Part shown: in pieces, positions 21,988 through 32,100 of the stretch
How the letters are laid out: every line of letters begins with the position of its first letter
Numbering within the stretch: the first letter of the stretch is position 1
NCBI GenBank assembly: GCA_002099365.1
Contig: MSED01000006.1
Location: 930,001-994,000 of the forward strand
DNA: 64,000 bases
Direction of reading: 5' to 3'
Source of the DNA: Phialophora verrucosa
Taxonomy: Eukaryota > Ascomycota > Eurotiomycetes > Chaetothyriales > Herpotrichiellaceae
The notes under the pieces: generated by a model
What the model saw: only the letters and a program-made list of their open reading frames with translations
Told to the model about the DNA's origin: nothing
Databases searched by the model: none
Made by a program: the position numbers and the translations under genes

Positions 21988-22599
21988 TCAATCCAACTCG
22001 GCCCTCGTCACAAAGAAGAAATTCAGATCCGTCGGCACAGCTCGAAACCCCTTGACATGCTCAATCGTATTAACCATCGCCTGGGTCGCCTCCTCGACAT
22101 TCTCCCATCCCGAAAAATTCACCCTCACTTCCCGTTCATGCTTGTCCTTGCGAATATTCCATCCGGAAATGGCTCCGTACCTCGCTCCCCCGATATACGC
22201 CGTCTTGGATGCGAATTGCTGATCGAAGTCCGTTCGGTTGACACTGTGCTTTGCGAACACTTCTCTTATTATGGCCAACACTGGTGCGTTGAGGAGTATG
22301 CGCGATTGCTCCACGTCAATGTAGTGCATCCAATCTATGCCCATCTGATCTTTGATCAGATTGAGGATTTCGCCCTGTTGCGCAGAGCCGTCGAAGCCGT
22401 GTTGATGGTGCTCCTTGGTCTCCCAAGCCCCGATGACGAACATGACCGACGGGTCATCGAGTTGCCTGTAGAAGATTGTTCCTAGCTTGCTGTACTCCTC
22501 GATTACTCTCTTGACTTCTTTCAGGTTTTTCTTGAGCTGCGGGTCATCTGCCGTGAGCCCGTCCTTGAGACTGATGTGTGCGAGTTCGATTATCGCCAT
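21988..22599 (-). CDS. ABM-like dimeric alpha/beta-barrel protein, two repeats
   Basis: Single exon of 203 residues from MAIIELAHIS (22599). It looks like two ferredoxin-like halves: residues 1-100 (ELAHISLK, then VMFVIGAWETKEHHQHGF) and 101-203 (beginning around HYIDVEQSRILL). The first half resembles antibiotic-biosynthesis-monooxygenase (ABM) and stress-responsive dimeric barrel proteins, where WETKEHHQHGF matches the W-x-s-xE-h-xxH signature. Such proteins act as cofactor-free oxygenases, cyclases or simply uncharacterised barrels in fungi. No signal peptide or helix. The next gene on the plus strand is an FAD monooxygenase, and the two diverge across 641 bases, suggesting joint control. 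The reaction is unknown. Confidence 0.55.
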   Translation of the reverse strand: MAIIELAHISLKDGLTADDPQLKKNLKEVKRVIEEYSKLGTIFYRQLDDPSVMFVIGAWETKEHHQHGFDGSAQQGEILNLIKDQMGIDWMHYIDVEQSRILLNAPVLAIIREVFAKHSVNRTDFDQQFASKTAYIGGARYGAISGWNIRKDKHEREVRVNFSGWENVEEATQAMVNTIEHVKGFRAVPTDLNFFFVTRAELD

Positions 22600-23240
22600 A
22601 TTTTGCACCTTAGGACATTGATGAAGTGGTAGATTGCAGCGTGTTTACCTTGGAGCAGCCGCCCCAAGTGGCGTGATGCTGTGCTGCGTGGTTGCCAGCG
22701 ATAAGTATTGTACGCAACGTAGAACTTGGAGGGGTCTTGGTACGGAGTCGATCATCCACTGAGTTTCGGACAGCCCTGTGGTTGGGCTGAAAGAGGTGGG
22801 GGGTTCAGGCACAGGCTTGTCCTTATGCAGCGGATGCGCAGTGTTCTCTACGGACCAAACGAGTGGCTAACCGCCTTGGGCTGGCTGGGAGGATTTGCTT
22901 CAGCTGGAATGCTGATGTCGCGGGGTGAGATCTAGTTTCGGCATGACAGCTGACAAGGCGATTTCCGGAGCTTGCTGAGATTGGCTGGACACCTTGACGA
23001 GACGCTCCTTTCTGCTATAACCCGGTGAAGCGAGCTCGATCAGTGACTTCTACCACCAGTGCTGGACCTACCTAAATTCAAGCGTTACGAGCGACAAGAA
23101 GCAGGCACAACTTCGCTACAGACAGTAGTGCTCCTTCCGCGTGCTGTCCTATTCACCTGCCACCTGACAGGCGGTCCGACCTTTACTGGGCATCCTTGAC
23201 TTTGGAACCATTCTACGTCTTCAAAGAGACCATTGCGCAG
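22600..23240. other. Divergent intergenic region, ABM-like gene / FAD monooxygenase
   Basis: Shared 5' region of two divergently transcribed oxidoreductase-type genes. No gene recognised inside. Confidence 0.5.
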
Positions 23241-24655
23241 ATGGCTCAGCCACTTCGGGTCATCGTGGTAGGAGCAGGTAACCATTCCACCCTTGGCAAT
23301 GGTCGTACTAGCCTCTGACCCGAATCTCTAAATAGGGCTTTCGGGCTTGGCTCTTGCTCATGGTCTCAAGAAGGTGTATACCGAGAATGCGTGAAGGCCA
23401 TGCTGGTGTCTCGCTGACTTCTGATACAGAATGGGATAGACTACGTTGTGGTAGAAAAAGAAAGTTCACCCAGAGATCGCAATTGGGGAGTCACGATCGC
23501 CTGGAGCCACCCGTTACTCGCCAAGCTGCTGCCCGAAGATCTGTACAAGCGACTCCCAGAGTGTCAGCCTGATCCCAGCCTTGATACGAAGGCGGCCGGG
23601 TTTGAGAGTGTCATTATTCGTGATGGGCAGACGGGCGCTACGATTGTGGAACCGCCGTTTCCGGGGGTCAGGAGGCTCAATATCCAGAAGACGAGGACTA
23701 TCTGGGCAGAGGGTCTCAATGTCAAGGTAAGCCCGGCGGGTCTGAATCATCTTGCATTGCTCATTCCCGTCTAGTTTGGCAAGACTGTCACAGATGTCGA
23801 ACTCACCTCACATGGAGTGGAAGCACACTTTCACGATGGGACCTCGGAATCAGGCTCGGTTCTCGTCGGCAGTGATGGTGGTGGCTCATGGGTTCGCCGC
23901 TGGATGTTGGGCGACCAAGCATCTCCACGGGTGTTGCCTTACACATTCCTTAATTTTCCTTTTCGCTACACGTCGGAGCAAGCAATCAAGATGGACAAGA
24001 TGATGCACCCCATCGTAGATGTCGCTCCACATCCGAAATCGATGTACCTGGGCATATTTTTGCTAGATAAGCCTGACTTGCAGAAGCCCGAAACCTGGGT
24101 GTTCTATATCCTGGCAACCTGGGCGAAGCAGGATTCAGACTACGCTGAAGGGAGGAACATGGTCGACGAGCTGCGACAGAGAATGGACGATTGGGCAGAC
24201 CCTTACAAGTCGGCCGTGGAGTGGATACCAGAGGATACCCGTGCGAAAGCCGTGCCGCTGAGGATCTGGGGTCCTCCCGAGACCGGCTGGGACAATCGAG
24301 ATGGCAGAATCACCCTCGCAGGAGACGCCGCTCACAGCATGACTTTCCGTAAGCGTTCTCACTCCCCAATAGGACGAATGTCAACTGACACAGAAGACAT
24401 TTAGATCGTGGCCAGGGCGCAAATAATGCAATTTGTGACAGCGAGAAATTCGTGTCGGTCATGATCAAAGTCAAAAATGGCGAGAAGTCCTTGCACGAGG
24501 CGGTGAATGAGTATGACGCGGACGTAATCAGCCGAGGAAGAACAGAAGTCGAAGTGTCCAGAGTTCAGACCGATGCTTTTCATGACCATGCAAAGTTTCT
24601 CGACAGTCCGGTTGTGAAGCATGGAATCAAGCCGATGAGGGAGGTCAAAAAGTGA
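23241..24655 (+). CDS. FAD-dependent aromatic-type monooxygenase
   Basis: Group A flavin monooxygenase (p-hydroxybenzoate hydroxylase fold), 398 residues. Five exons close in frame: 23241-23277, 23336-23373, 23430-23726, 23775-24348 and 24405-24655. The first two tiny exons together encode the FAD Rossmann motif VVVGAGLSGLALAHGLKK. The later GRITLAGDAAHSMTF, spliced to HRGQGANNAI, is the conserved GD motif followed by the RGQGANNA FAD-contact segment; splicing here reconstitutes the family sequence exactly. The usual DG motif lies in VLVGSDGGGSWVRR. These proteins hydroxylate aromatic or polyketide substrates using NAD(P)H and O2. The expected NPxT variant is replaced by SMTF. Substrate unknown. 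It diverges from the ABM-like gene, which hints at joint regulation. Confidence 0.82.
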
Positions 24656-24768
24656 ATCCCTAGACCCAGGTCGCAGGCCGCGTTAATGGCGATGAAAGCG
24701 TGCCTAAGCGGTGGAAGCGCCAGAGAATCACAACTTCGGGTGGTCAGACGGTCGGTCCTACAGTATCA

Positions 24769-26436
24769 TCACCGTCTCTCCTTCCCTTTGCCTTTCTCCC
24801 TTCCCTTCCGCTTTTCCGCCTTTATTTCTCGTTCCTTCTCCCGCGGGTCGATGACTACTAGTTCCTCTTCGTTCTTCCTTTTCCAAGTGAGATCTTTGCC
24901 CAAACGATCCTTCGCAAATGATAAAGAGTGGCTCAGCCATGTCTTCCCATCCTCATCGGGAGATTCTTCAGCTTCCTTATTGGTAGGGTCATCCCATTTC
25001 GAGCAGGATTGGCAGTTTACTATGAAGTGCAGGTCACATAGAGCGGCTTCTTCATCGTCCGCAGCGGCGAGAGGATCTGACGTTCCTGTTTTAGAGGTGC
25101 TGTGGGAGTTTTCATGTTCTTTGTCGCTATTGGCTGATAGAATGGTGTTCGGTTTCGTTGGTACGTCGGCGGATTCCAGACGTGCTTTGAATGCGTTGAG
25201 CATTTTCAATGCGGTAGCATCATCTTTGGTGTTGGTTTCGCCCGGGCGAGGACGTTTCCGGCCTCGCGTACTCGTCGCTGGGATCATTGCTTCTAACGCT
25301 GATTTCTTGGGTTTGGAAGAGTCGATGGTATCGACGTTGCGGCGCATAGAGGCTTTCAGAGCAGCGATTTCGGCTTGCAAAGCGGATGTTTTGGATGCCG
25401 ATATTGACGGCTCGTCGTCAGGTGTCGGTGAGCGGGATGGCGACTCGGGATCTTTGAGAGGGAGCTGAGTTGTAGGATCGTGAAAGGAAGGTTTGCGATG
25501 GTGGGTTGGAGATGGTGATCTTGGCTGTGGCATCGGACTTGCTTTTCGCTTGGAAGGGACAGTAGATGAGGGTGAGGTTCGCGGTTCCGCAGTTCGAGGT
25601 CTATTAACTATACCATTCGCCTTTGGCTTCGACTCTGGGACGTCCTCTGCATCGATTAGAGCAGGGTTGAATTTGGCCTTCTTAAGCCGTACAGCAACCT
25701 GACCTGCATCGTCATCTCCCTCGTCTCCTCCGAAGCTCAGAAGGGCCTTTCCGCCCTTCTTCTTGGGTGCTTTCTTCTTCGCAGGAGCCTCAACAAAGCG
25801 CTCAGCAACCTTTTGCCTCTTCCGCATCTTCTGCCACGCGTCACCCTTGGGCATTTCAAGGATTTCAGCCTTGAGAAGCTTCTCAGGGTACATGGGCCTT
25901 TCGCTGCCTTCCATGAGCTCCCCTTCGGCAATCTTGACCACGTTGTAGATCCCATCTCCCTCGACGCGACCAAACATGGTGCACTTCCCATCCAGTTCAG
26001 CCCTGCAATCTCCCAAAGTGATGAAGAATTGAGTGCCATATCCCGCCCCGGGACCAGTCCCCTTTGCCATGCCCACCAACCCTCTGCGGTTGAATTTCAA
26101 TCGACTGTGAATTTCATCTCCAAACACGATTTTTTCATCTTTCTCTCGACCCAGCAGTCTCGCCCAGTCTTCGTCATATCGTTCAAATTCACGGTCTTCA
26201 TATATGTTTTGTCCGCCCTCGCCTGTTCCCGATGGGTCACCTGTTTGAACAACGAAGCCTGGGGAGACGCGATGGAATAGATTATTCGTGTAGTCCTCGT
26301 CGAGGACGTGCTGGAGGAAGTTCCTGCATGTTAAAGGCGTTTGGGCCGCGAACAGAGAGATTGTGAGAGGGCCTGCTGTTGTGTGAAGCAGCACAGAGGC
26401 TGTAGGAGGTGGCTCAGTCGTGTAATGGGAGGACAT
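24769..26436 (-). CDS. CWC27: Spliceosomal peptidyl-prolyl isomerase CWC27
   Basis: Cyclophilin-type protein of the spliceosome, nuclear, 555 residues in one exon. The cyclophilin domain occupies about residues 10-185: VLLHTTAGPLTISLFAAQTP, LFHRVSPGFVVQTGDPSGTG, DEIHSRLKFNRRGLVGMA and GTQFFITLGDCRAELDGKCT. The HSRLKFNRRG segment and the acidic residue changes near the active site are the CWC27 signature that separates it from CypA. The remainder is low-complexity, Lys/Pro/Ser-rich, with a conserved block around LDAEDVPESK and a C-terminal basic tail (KREREIKAEKRKGREK type). It is an essential-type housekeeping gene. Its position between the oxidoreductase stretch and the PKS cluster suggests a cluster border here. 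Confidence 0.88.
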   Translation of the reverse strand: MSSHYTTEPPPTASVLLHTTAGPLTISLFAAQTPLTCRNFLQHVLDEDYTNNLFHRVSPGFVVQTGDPSGTGEGGQNIYEDREFERYDEDWARLLGREKDEKIVFGDEIHSRLKFNRRGLVGMAKGTGPGAGYGTQFFITLGDCRAELDGKCTMFGRVEGDGIYNVVKIAEGELMEGSERPMYPEKLLKAEILEMPKGDAWQKMRKRQKVAERFVEAPAKKKAPKKKGGKALLSFGGDEGDDDAGQVAVRLKKAKFNPALIDAEDVPESKPKANGIVNRPRTAEPRTSPSSTVPSKRKASPMPQPRSPSPTHHRKPSFHDPTTQLPLKDPESPSRSPTPDDEPSISASKTSALQAEIAALKASMRRNVDTIDSSKPKKSALEAMIPATSTRGRKRPRPGETNTKDDATALKMLNAFKARLESADVPTKPNTILSANSDKEHENSHSTSKTGTSDPLAAADDEEAALCDLHFIVNCQSCSKWDDPTNKEAEESPDEDGKTWLSHSLSFAKDRLGKDLTWKRKNEEELVVIDPREKEREIKAEKRKGREKGKGKERR

Positions 26437-27261
26437 GATGGCTGTTCAAATGGCTAAGTCCGCATCAAGTTCCTGGTATTCGCCATTCCGCCAGGCCAGG
26501 CCACTTCGTCACAATTTCGGTTTGTCTTCATCACTTCCAGCATCTCAACCGCAGGCCTCAAAAGGCACTGTATCGGAGACGGAATTTCTTTCTTCCATGG
26601 GCCTTGGCTGTTTTGCTCTGTTTTGTCCTGTTTTAAAAACCGGTCATTACAAATTCCATTGACTGTCTTTTGTTCTTGCTCAAGGCTTGTCCCAGAGTTT
26701 CGCCAGTCCCCTGTGTCCCCCTGCCGGCAGGATTCTTCATGCATGAATCTGGCTTTGTTTACATGTACCTTGTACCCCCCTCTCTGACGATCGCGAGGGA
26801 ATGAAACATATCCGGGCCCTATCGCACGCTTCTCCGACTATGCCCGCGCCAAACCTTCCGGATCTCGGTCTCATACGACTCGGGGTAGTTCTCCCTCCGC
26901 GCTCAATACATTCAAGTTTGGGTGGCTCAGGCTGAGATCGCACCCTTATTAGACAGGGGCCACACCAAGCACCAGGCCCGTACGCTGAGGCTGAATAGTG
27001 ATTCGTCGATCACTCAATGCGGGCTCGACCGTCTACTAAAAGAGGTAAATCAAAGCATTCAGCTACCTGGAGTTGGATGTTGTGTAATCCCCTCGGCGTA
27101 TGTTGCACTTTTTGAGAGGGATGTGTGCCTGGCCACAGGCGTTGGGTGCAAGCAGAACAAGCAAGGCAGCATGGATAAGACTCTCGACTTGATGTATCCT
27201 CGTACACTTTTGCAATGTTGAACAATCGAGGAGTTGTCGGGTCGTTGAGTTGCTCGATACC
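26437..27261. other. Intergenic region between CWC27 and the P450
   Basis: Eight hundred bases separating a housekeeping gene from the first gene of the PKS cluster. No coding sequence or RNA gene recognised; it probably contains the P450 promoter. Confidence 0.5.
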
Positions 27262-28873
27262 ATGATTTCCAAATTGCTGCAGTTGTTACTGCTCCCTTTG
27301 CTTTATGGGGTGGCATATTTCTGCTATCTTTCTATCTATCGTCTGTTCTTCCACCCTCTTCGCCATTTTCCCGGCCCCAAACTCGCCGCATTGACGTTCT
27401 GGTACGACAGCTACTATGACTATTTCTATGGGCCATACACGGGCCGAGACAACTGGAACATCGAAAAGCTCCACCAAAAGTACGGGCCAGTGCTTCGAAA
27501 AAGTCCAGATGTGTTGTCAATTGAGGACAATGAATTCTTCGAGGTGCTCTTCAACAACGGGCGTCGAGATAAGTGGAACATCAGTGGAAAAGCAGCTAGC
27601 GGGTCTATTCAATCAACACTATCCAGTGATCTCCACAAGAAACGTCGAGGAGCTTTGATGAGATTCTTCTCAAAACGCTCGGTTCTGAAGCTTGAACCTG
27701 TTATCGTTGCGAAGGTCGAGCACTTGTCGGCAGGAATTGAACGCCATTTCCAAACTGGCCGAGTATTGCATGCTGGAACTGCATTTGCCGCACTGACTCT
27801 TGACGTCATAACCGACTATTGTTTCGACCAAAGCTTCGATTGCCTCTCCGATCCCGACTTTTCTCCGGAATGGAAGGAAACCATGACAGCCTTGTTCGAT
27901 TTTGTCCCATATCTCAAGACCTTTGGGTGGACTCAAGCGTACCTGACCGCGTTGCCAAGCTTCCTGCTCGAGAACACGGCCCCGACCGTCAATCGCTTTA
28001 CCGTGATGAAAGCAGCGAATCGTGAGACAATCAAGAAGCTCCATGATAATTGGCAGGCATCCAATGCTGAGAAGCATGACTCGGATAGGGTCTTCAGTGA
28101 CAAACCCAATCGGACCATATTCTACGACATACTAGACAGTCAGATCCTCCCGCCGGAGGAAAAGACGGTGGACAGGCTTTCTGACGAGGCCTTTGGGATG
28201 GTCGTTGCAGGAGGGGACACTGTAGGCAGAGCTCTGTCGAATCTGTTTTACCATCTCCACATGAACCCTTTCTGGCTCGGGCAAGTCCGCGCAGAGATTG
28301 ACACAGCGATGCCATCATCCTCGCGTCTAGCCAGTTTGTCAGACCTGGAGAATCTCCCAGTCTTCACTGCGGCCATCAAAGAGACTCTGAGGATCAGTAA
28401 GCTCATCACGGAAAGGCTGATTTTGCTAGAGCCGGAGGAGACACTGGTGTACAACAACTGGGTAATCCCACCAGGGACGCCTATTTGTATGAGCCTATGC
28501 TCCATGCACAATGACCCGAATGTCTTCCCAAACCCCAAATCATTTGATCCAGGCCGATGGATTAAGGCCAAGCAGACCGGGCAGAACCTGGACAAGTACT
28601 ACGTTCCATTTGCCAAGGGTAGTCGGAGCTGCCTTGGCGTCAAGTGAGTATCCATCCAAATATTGCTTCATACGCTTGAACTGATTACTGTTGTCCAGTC
28701 TTGCTTATGCTGAGATATATCTTGCAGCAGCAGCTATCTTGAGAAGGTTCGAATTCGAATTGGATGATGATGTGGTTTGGGAAAGGGATGTCGAGGTTGT
28801 CAGGAACTGCTTTGTTGGATTGGCAAGCCCAGAGTCAAAGGGCATTCGCTTCAGGATCTTGGGCATGCGGTAA
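27262..28873 (+). CDS. Cytochrome P450 monooxygenase (PKS cluster)
   Basis: ER-bound haem monooxygenase, 518 residues. Exons 27262-28643 and 28699-28873 are joined by a 55-base intron (GTGAGT...CCAG). The ATG at 27262 gives MISKLLQLLLLPLLYG, a typical membrane anchor, then the Pro-rich hinge HFPGPKLAAL. The I-helix oxygen-activation motif is AGGDT (about 316-320), ExxR is KETLR (374-377) and the haem loop is FAKGSRSCLG, with Cys457. The intron splits the sequence just after that Cys, a common position in this group. The sequence around the haem loop and the C-terminal NLAYAEIYLAAAAILRRFEFEL resembles fungal trichodiene-oxygenase-like P450s of secondary metabolism. It lies convergent to PKS1, 303 bases from its stop, and is inferred to oxidise the polyketide. 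Confidence 0.88.
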
Positions 28874-29176
28874 TGACGGGTAGTAAGCAGACAACAGATG
28901 CTCGAGATATTTCTTACGATAAAGAACCTGTGTTACTCCTTAGCCTCATCAACTGACACGGACATCACGCGGCTATCTCGGTGGCTATCATTCGAACTAG
29001 ACGGTTACATAAATTGCCAAGAGAAGCTCGGGTGGATCACAGAGCATCGCTGAGTACGTAGAAGCATAACGACACAAGCGCACAAGGAAAGCCGTGAGTC
29101 GAAACTCGAATCCACAGAACTTCAATGCTTTTTCTACACCACTGAACACCATCCCAGAGGCACTGTTTCTGTCTGC
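28874..29176. other. Convergent spacer between P450 and PKS1
   Basis: About three hundred bases between converging 3' ends. No feature recognised. Confidence 0.5.
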
Positions 29177-32100
29177 CTACGCGCCGAACATCTTTTGTAC
29201 CTTGTCTGCTGCCTTCGCCAAAGCTGCACAGAAGCTAGTTGTATTTCCGTTGTGGCCTTGCATCGAGAATTTAACGCTGTCTGCGTGTCAGCATTGGACA
29301 ATTGACCTTGTCAGCCACCTGAAGCTTACCTTTCAGTGTCCACCTCGACGTGTAGCCAGACTCCTTCCGGATCCCTCAAAGTACAGCCATCTTCCAAGGT
29401 GTCGGTCTTATGGCAGTTGCTCATTATCTTTCGGGGCCGATTGCGAGTGTAGACTGGATCGTTGAACAGCCCTGGCACCTCTTCCCCCTCCTCCATGAGC
29501 TCTCGCAGCATCGTCAAGAATCTGTCGGACCCCCCGGCTCGGGTGCAAGACAATACCGAGCTTGAATGTGCTCTAGCAGCCTCAATGAACAATTGCTTGC
29601 AAGTCACCAAATCGACCGTCTCGTCAACAGCTGCATCAACAAAAGCTTTCACTTGAGGAGAGACTATTTGATTGATCTCCACCCTCCCTTTCCGGAACGT
29701 TGATTGAAGGACCGTCTCCCAGCAGGCCGGAGTGTAGCCGAAATGGTGCCTCGCCGCAAGCTGGACCACCAACTGGAAAGCGCTGTTGGGTGGAATCTTG
29801 TTTGCCTTCATGAGAGCCGAGCCATACGCCAGCGGGCGGGGGAACCTATATTCAAGAGTGGCAACTCTTCCTTGGTATTCTGACCGCATCCGACGGATCT
29901 CACTGTCGATCTCGTCACTCGTGGTACGCCTGGCCCTCAGCGGCGTTTCCTGATACCGAGCCTTGCTGGTTACATCGGGCCTGTACTGCTGAAGAGCCTC
30001 TGATATAGCCAGGTTGACGTCGTGCACAGTCCCAGCATCGAGACCAGTGTGGTCTCCCAAAACGCCTGACATGCCATTTGTGGTTATGATGAATTCGATC
30101 GACTTGTCGTGCCACCTGTTTGATCCGTCGCCGAAGTGAAATTGTCGAGCACGCTGCTCGGGAGTTTCCGGGGCGCCATCATCGAGACAAACGACAAATG
30201 CTGCTTGCTCGATACCGAGGATGTATGCAGCATTCTCCTCACTCAGCTCAATGAATGCTTGACGGTTCTAGACAGTGGAGAGTCAGCCTTCCATATACAC
30301 TCCTTCGCGCGATCGTACTCACCTTCGCCCAGGACATTCTGTTGTCGGTCGTCAACACACCCAACCAGTCAATCACAGGAAGGTCGTCGTTCAGGATGAC
30401 ATCGAAAAGATGCATATATCGTGCAATGGTGTTGTCGCCGTCGTGGTCAAAGTCAACCCTGTACAGATGACCGCGTCTAAATACCACGAAGTAGTCGTTG
30501 TTTGGATGTTTGTGCATGATATCCAAACCGACAGAAGGCTCGCGACTTGTGTTGAACAGGTTCCTGTACAGATCCATGCACAGTTGCTGCTCATTCAAAT
30601 ACCTAGGGCGGACTTTTCCAGCCTCTAGCTCTTTCTTGTATGAGATCACAACTGATGCGATGATTGCCGCTCGCTCGGCCTGTGAATGCTGAATTGGGCT
30701 GAACGGGTGAGTGAAGAAAAAGTTGATCCACGGAGCAAGCGGCCCTTTGCGGCTCAAGTACTGGCTCCTATAATACAGATTGGCGTACCAATCTTCCGGA
30801 TCTGCCTCTCTCAGCGCATGCAGTCGATCATACAAACACCTGCCCATGCTTCCCGGGGCTTGGAATTCCTCGGCCAATCTCTTGCTGTTCTGGAATTCCT
30901 CCTCTGAGGCGAACGCACGAAGATAACTGAGATTTCTTTCCAGAAGAGCACTCAACTCGGGGATTGGTAGAGGTGGAGGCTTCACGCTGTCCTCAAGAGG
31001 TGTAAGCCCCGCTTCTGGCTCTGGTTGTAGTGCCAGATTGCTCGTATTTCCGTTCTGGAGTGGCATTCTGGAACCAGAATTCCCGTTCGGCAACGGAACC
31101 CTATCAACAAGTCGAGATCGTTGCACGATCAAATCTGCTAGCTCATTGATGCTGACCGCGTCCAAAATCTCTGACGTCTGCATTGGTGCTTGGAATGTGC
31201 GGACAATCCAATTCTTGAGTTCTATCGCCAATAAGGAATCCAGTCCAACTGCTGCCACTGGCTCAGTTGGTCGAATGTCATCGGCGTCAATGGCAACGAA
31301 CGTAGCTAACTGCTCGATCAACGCCAGTGTCACCATTTCTCGAGCTTGGTCAAGAGTGTGACACTGTGTCAACCTCTGCTCGAATTCGGTCTTACCCGCT
31401 TTTGAGTTGGTCGCATTTGTATTACCGACAGTATCGAGGAATGCTCGCATGATCGGGCCTTGTTGAAGTCCGAGTTCAGCCATCGACGACAGGTGATGGG
31501 CCTCAACGCCTACAAAGAGTTCAGTGCACTGATCATGCCCGGTCGAGGGGCTGAGGCAATAGTCGAGCAAAGCATCCAGCTCGACTGCGGGACATGTCTG
31601 ACCGTTACCGTCGACTGCTGGGATGTGCAAAACCGCACAGTGTTCGGGCCTTGCCGTGGAGAGGCTCCTGGCCCCAATTGTGGCTCTCCAAGGCGCTGAC
31701 ATGTGCAGTCCCTGCAGCGGGTTGTCGTGGCTTGCAACCGTCACGAGGAAATCGAAGGCGTAATCCTGCGCCGGAGCGAGGCACGATCTGAAGCTCTTCG
31801 CAACACGTAGTTGATCAGTCGTGTCAACAGAGATGGCACCCCTTATCCCTGTTGCTGTACTTGCATGAGAGGAGGTCATTTCGAAATAGCACTCTGTCTC
31901 GGTGGACTGTATTGTGCCTACATCAATTTCAGCATGGAGTTCCTCTGCTAAGCTTCGAAGGTTTCCATCAGCTTCGTCGACTGGATTCGTCGGGAGGATG
32001 GTGATATGTCTTGCACCTCGGCTCGCGAGATACTTGCAAAGCATCTTGCTCATGGTGATAGACCCTCCGGCAACAACAAAAGTCCCATTTGGATCAAACA

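Noticed and set aside
24769..26436. Treating CWC27 as part of the biosynthetic cluster
   Set aside because: It is a conserved spliceosomal protein with no role in polyketide synthesis; more likely a cluster border.
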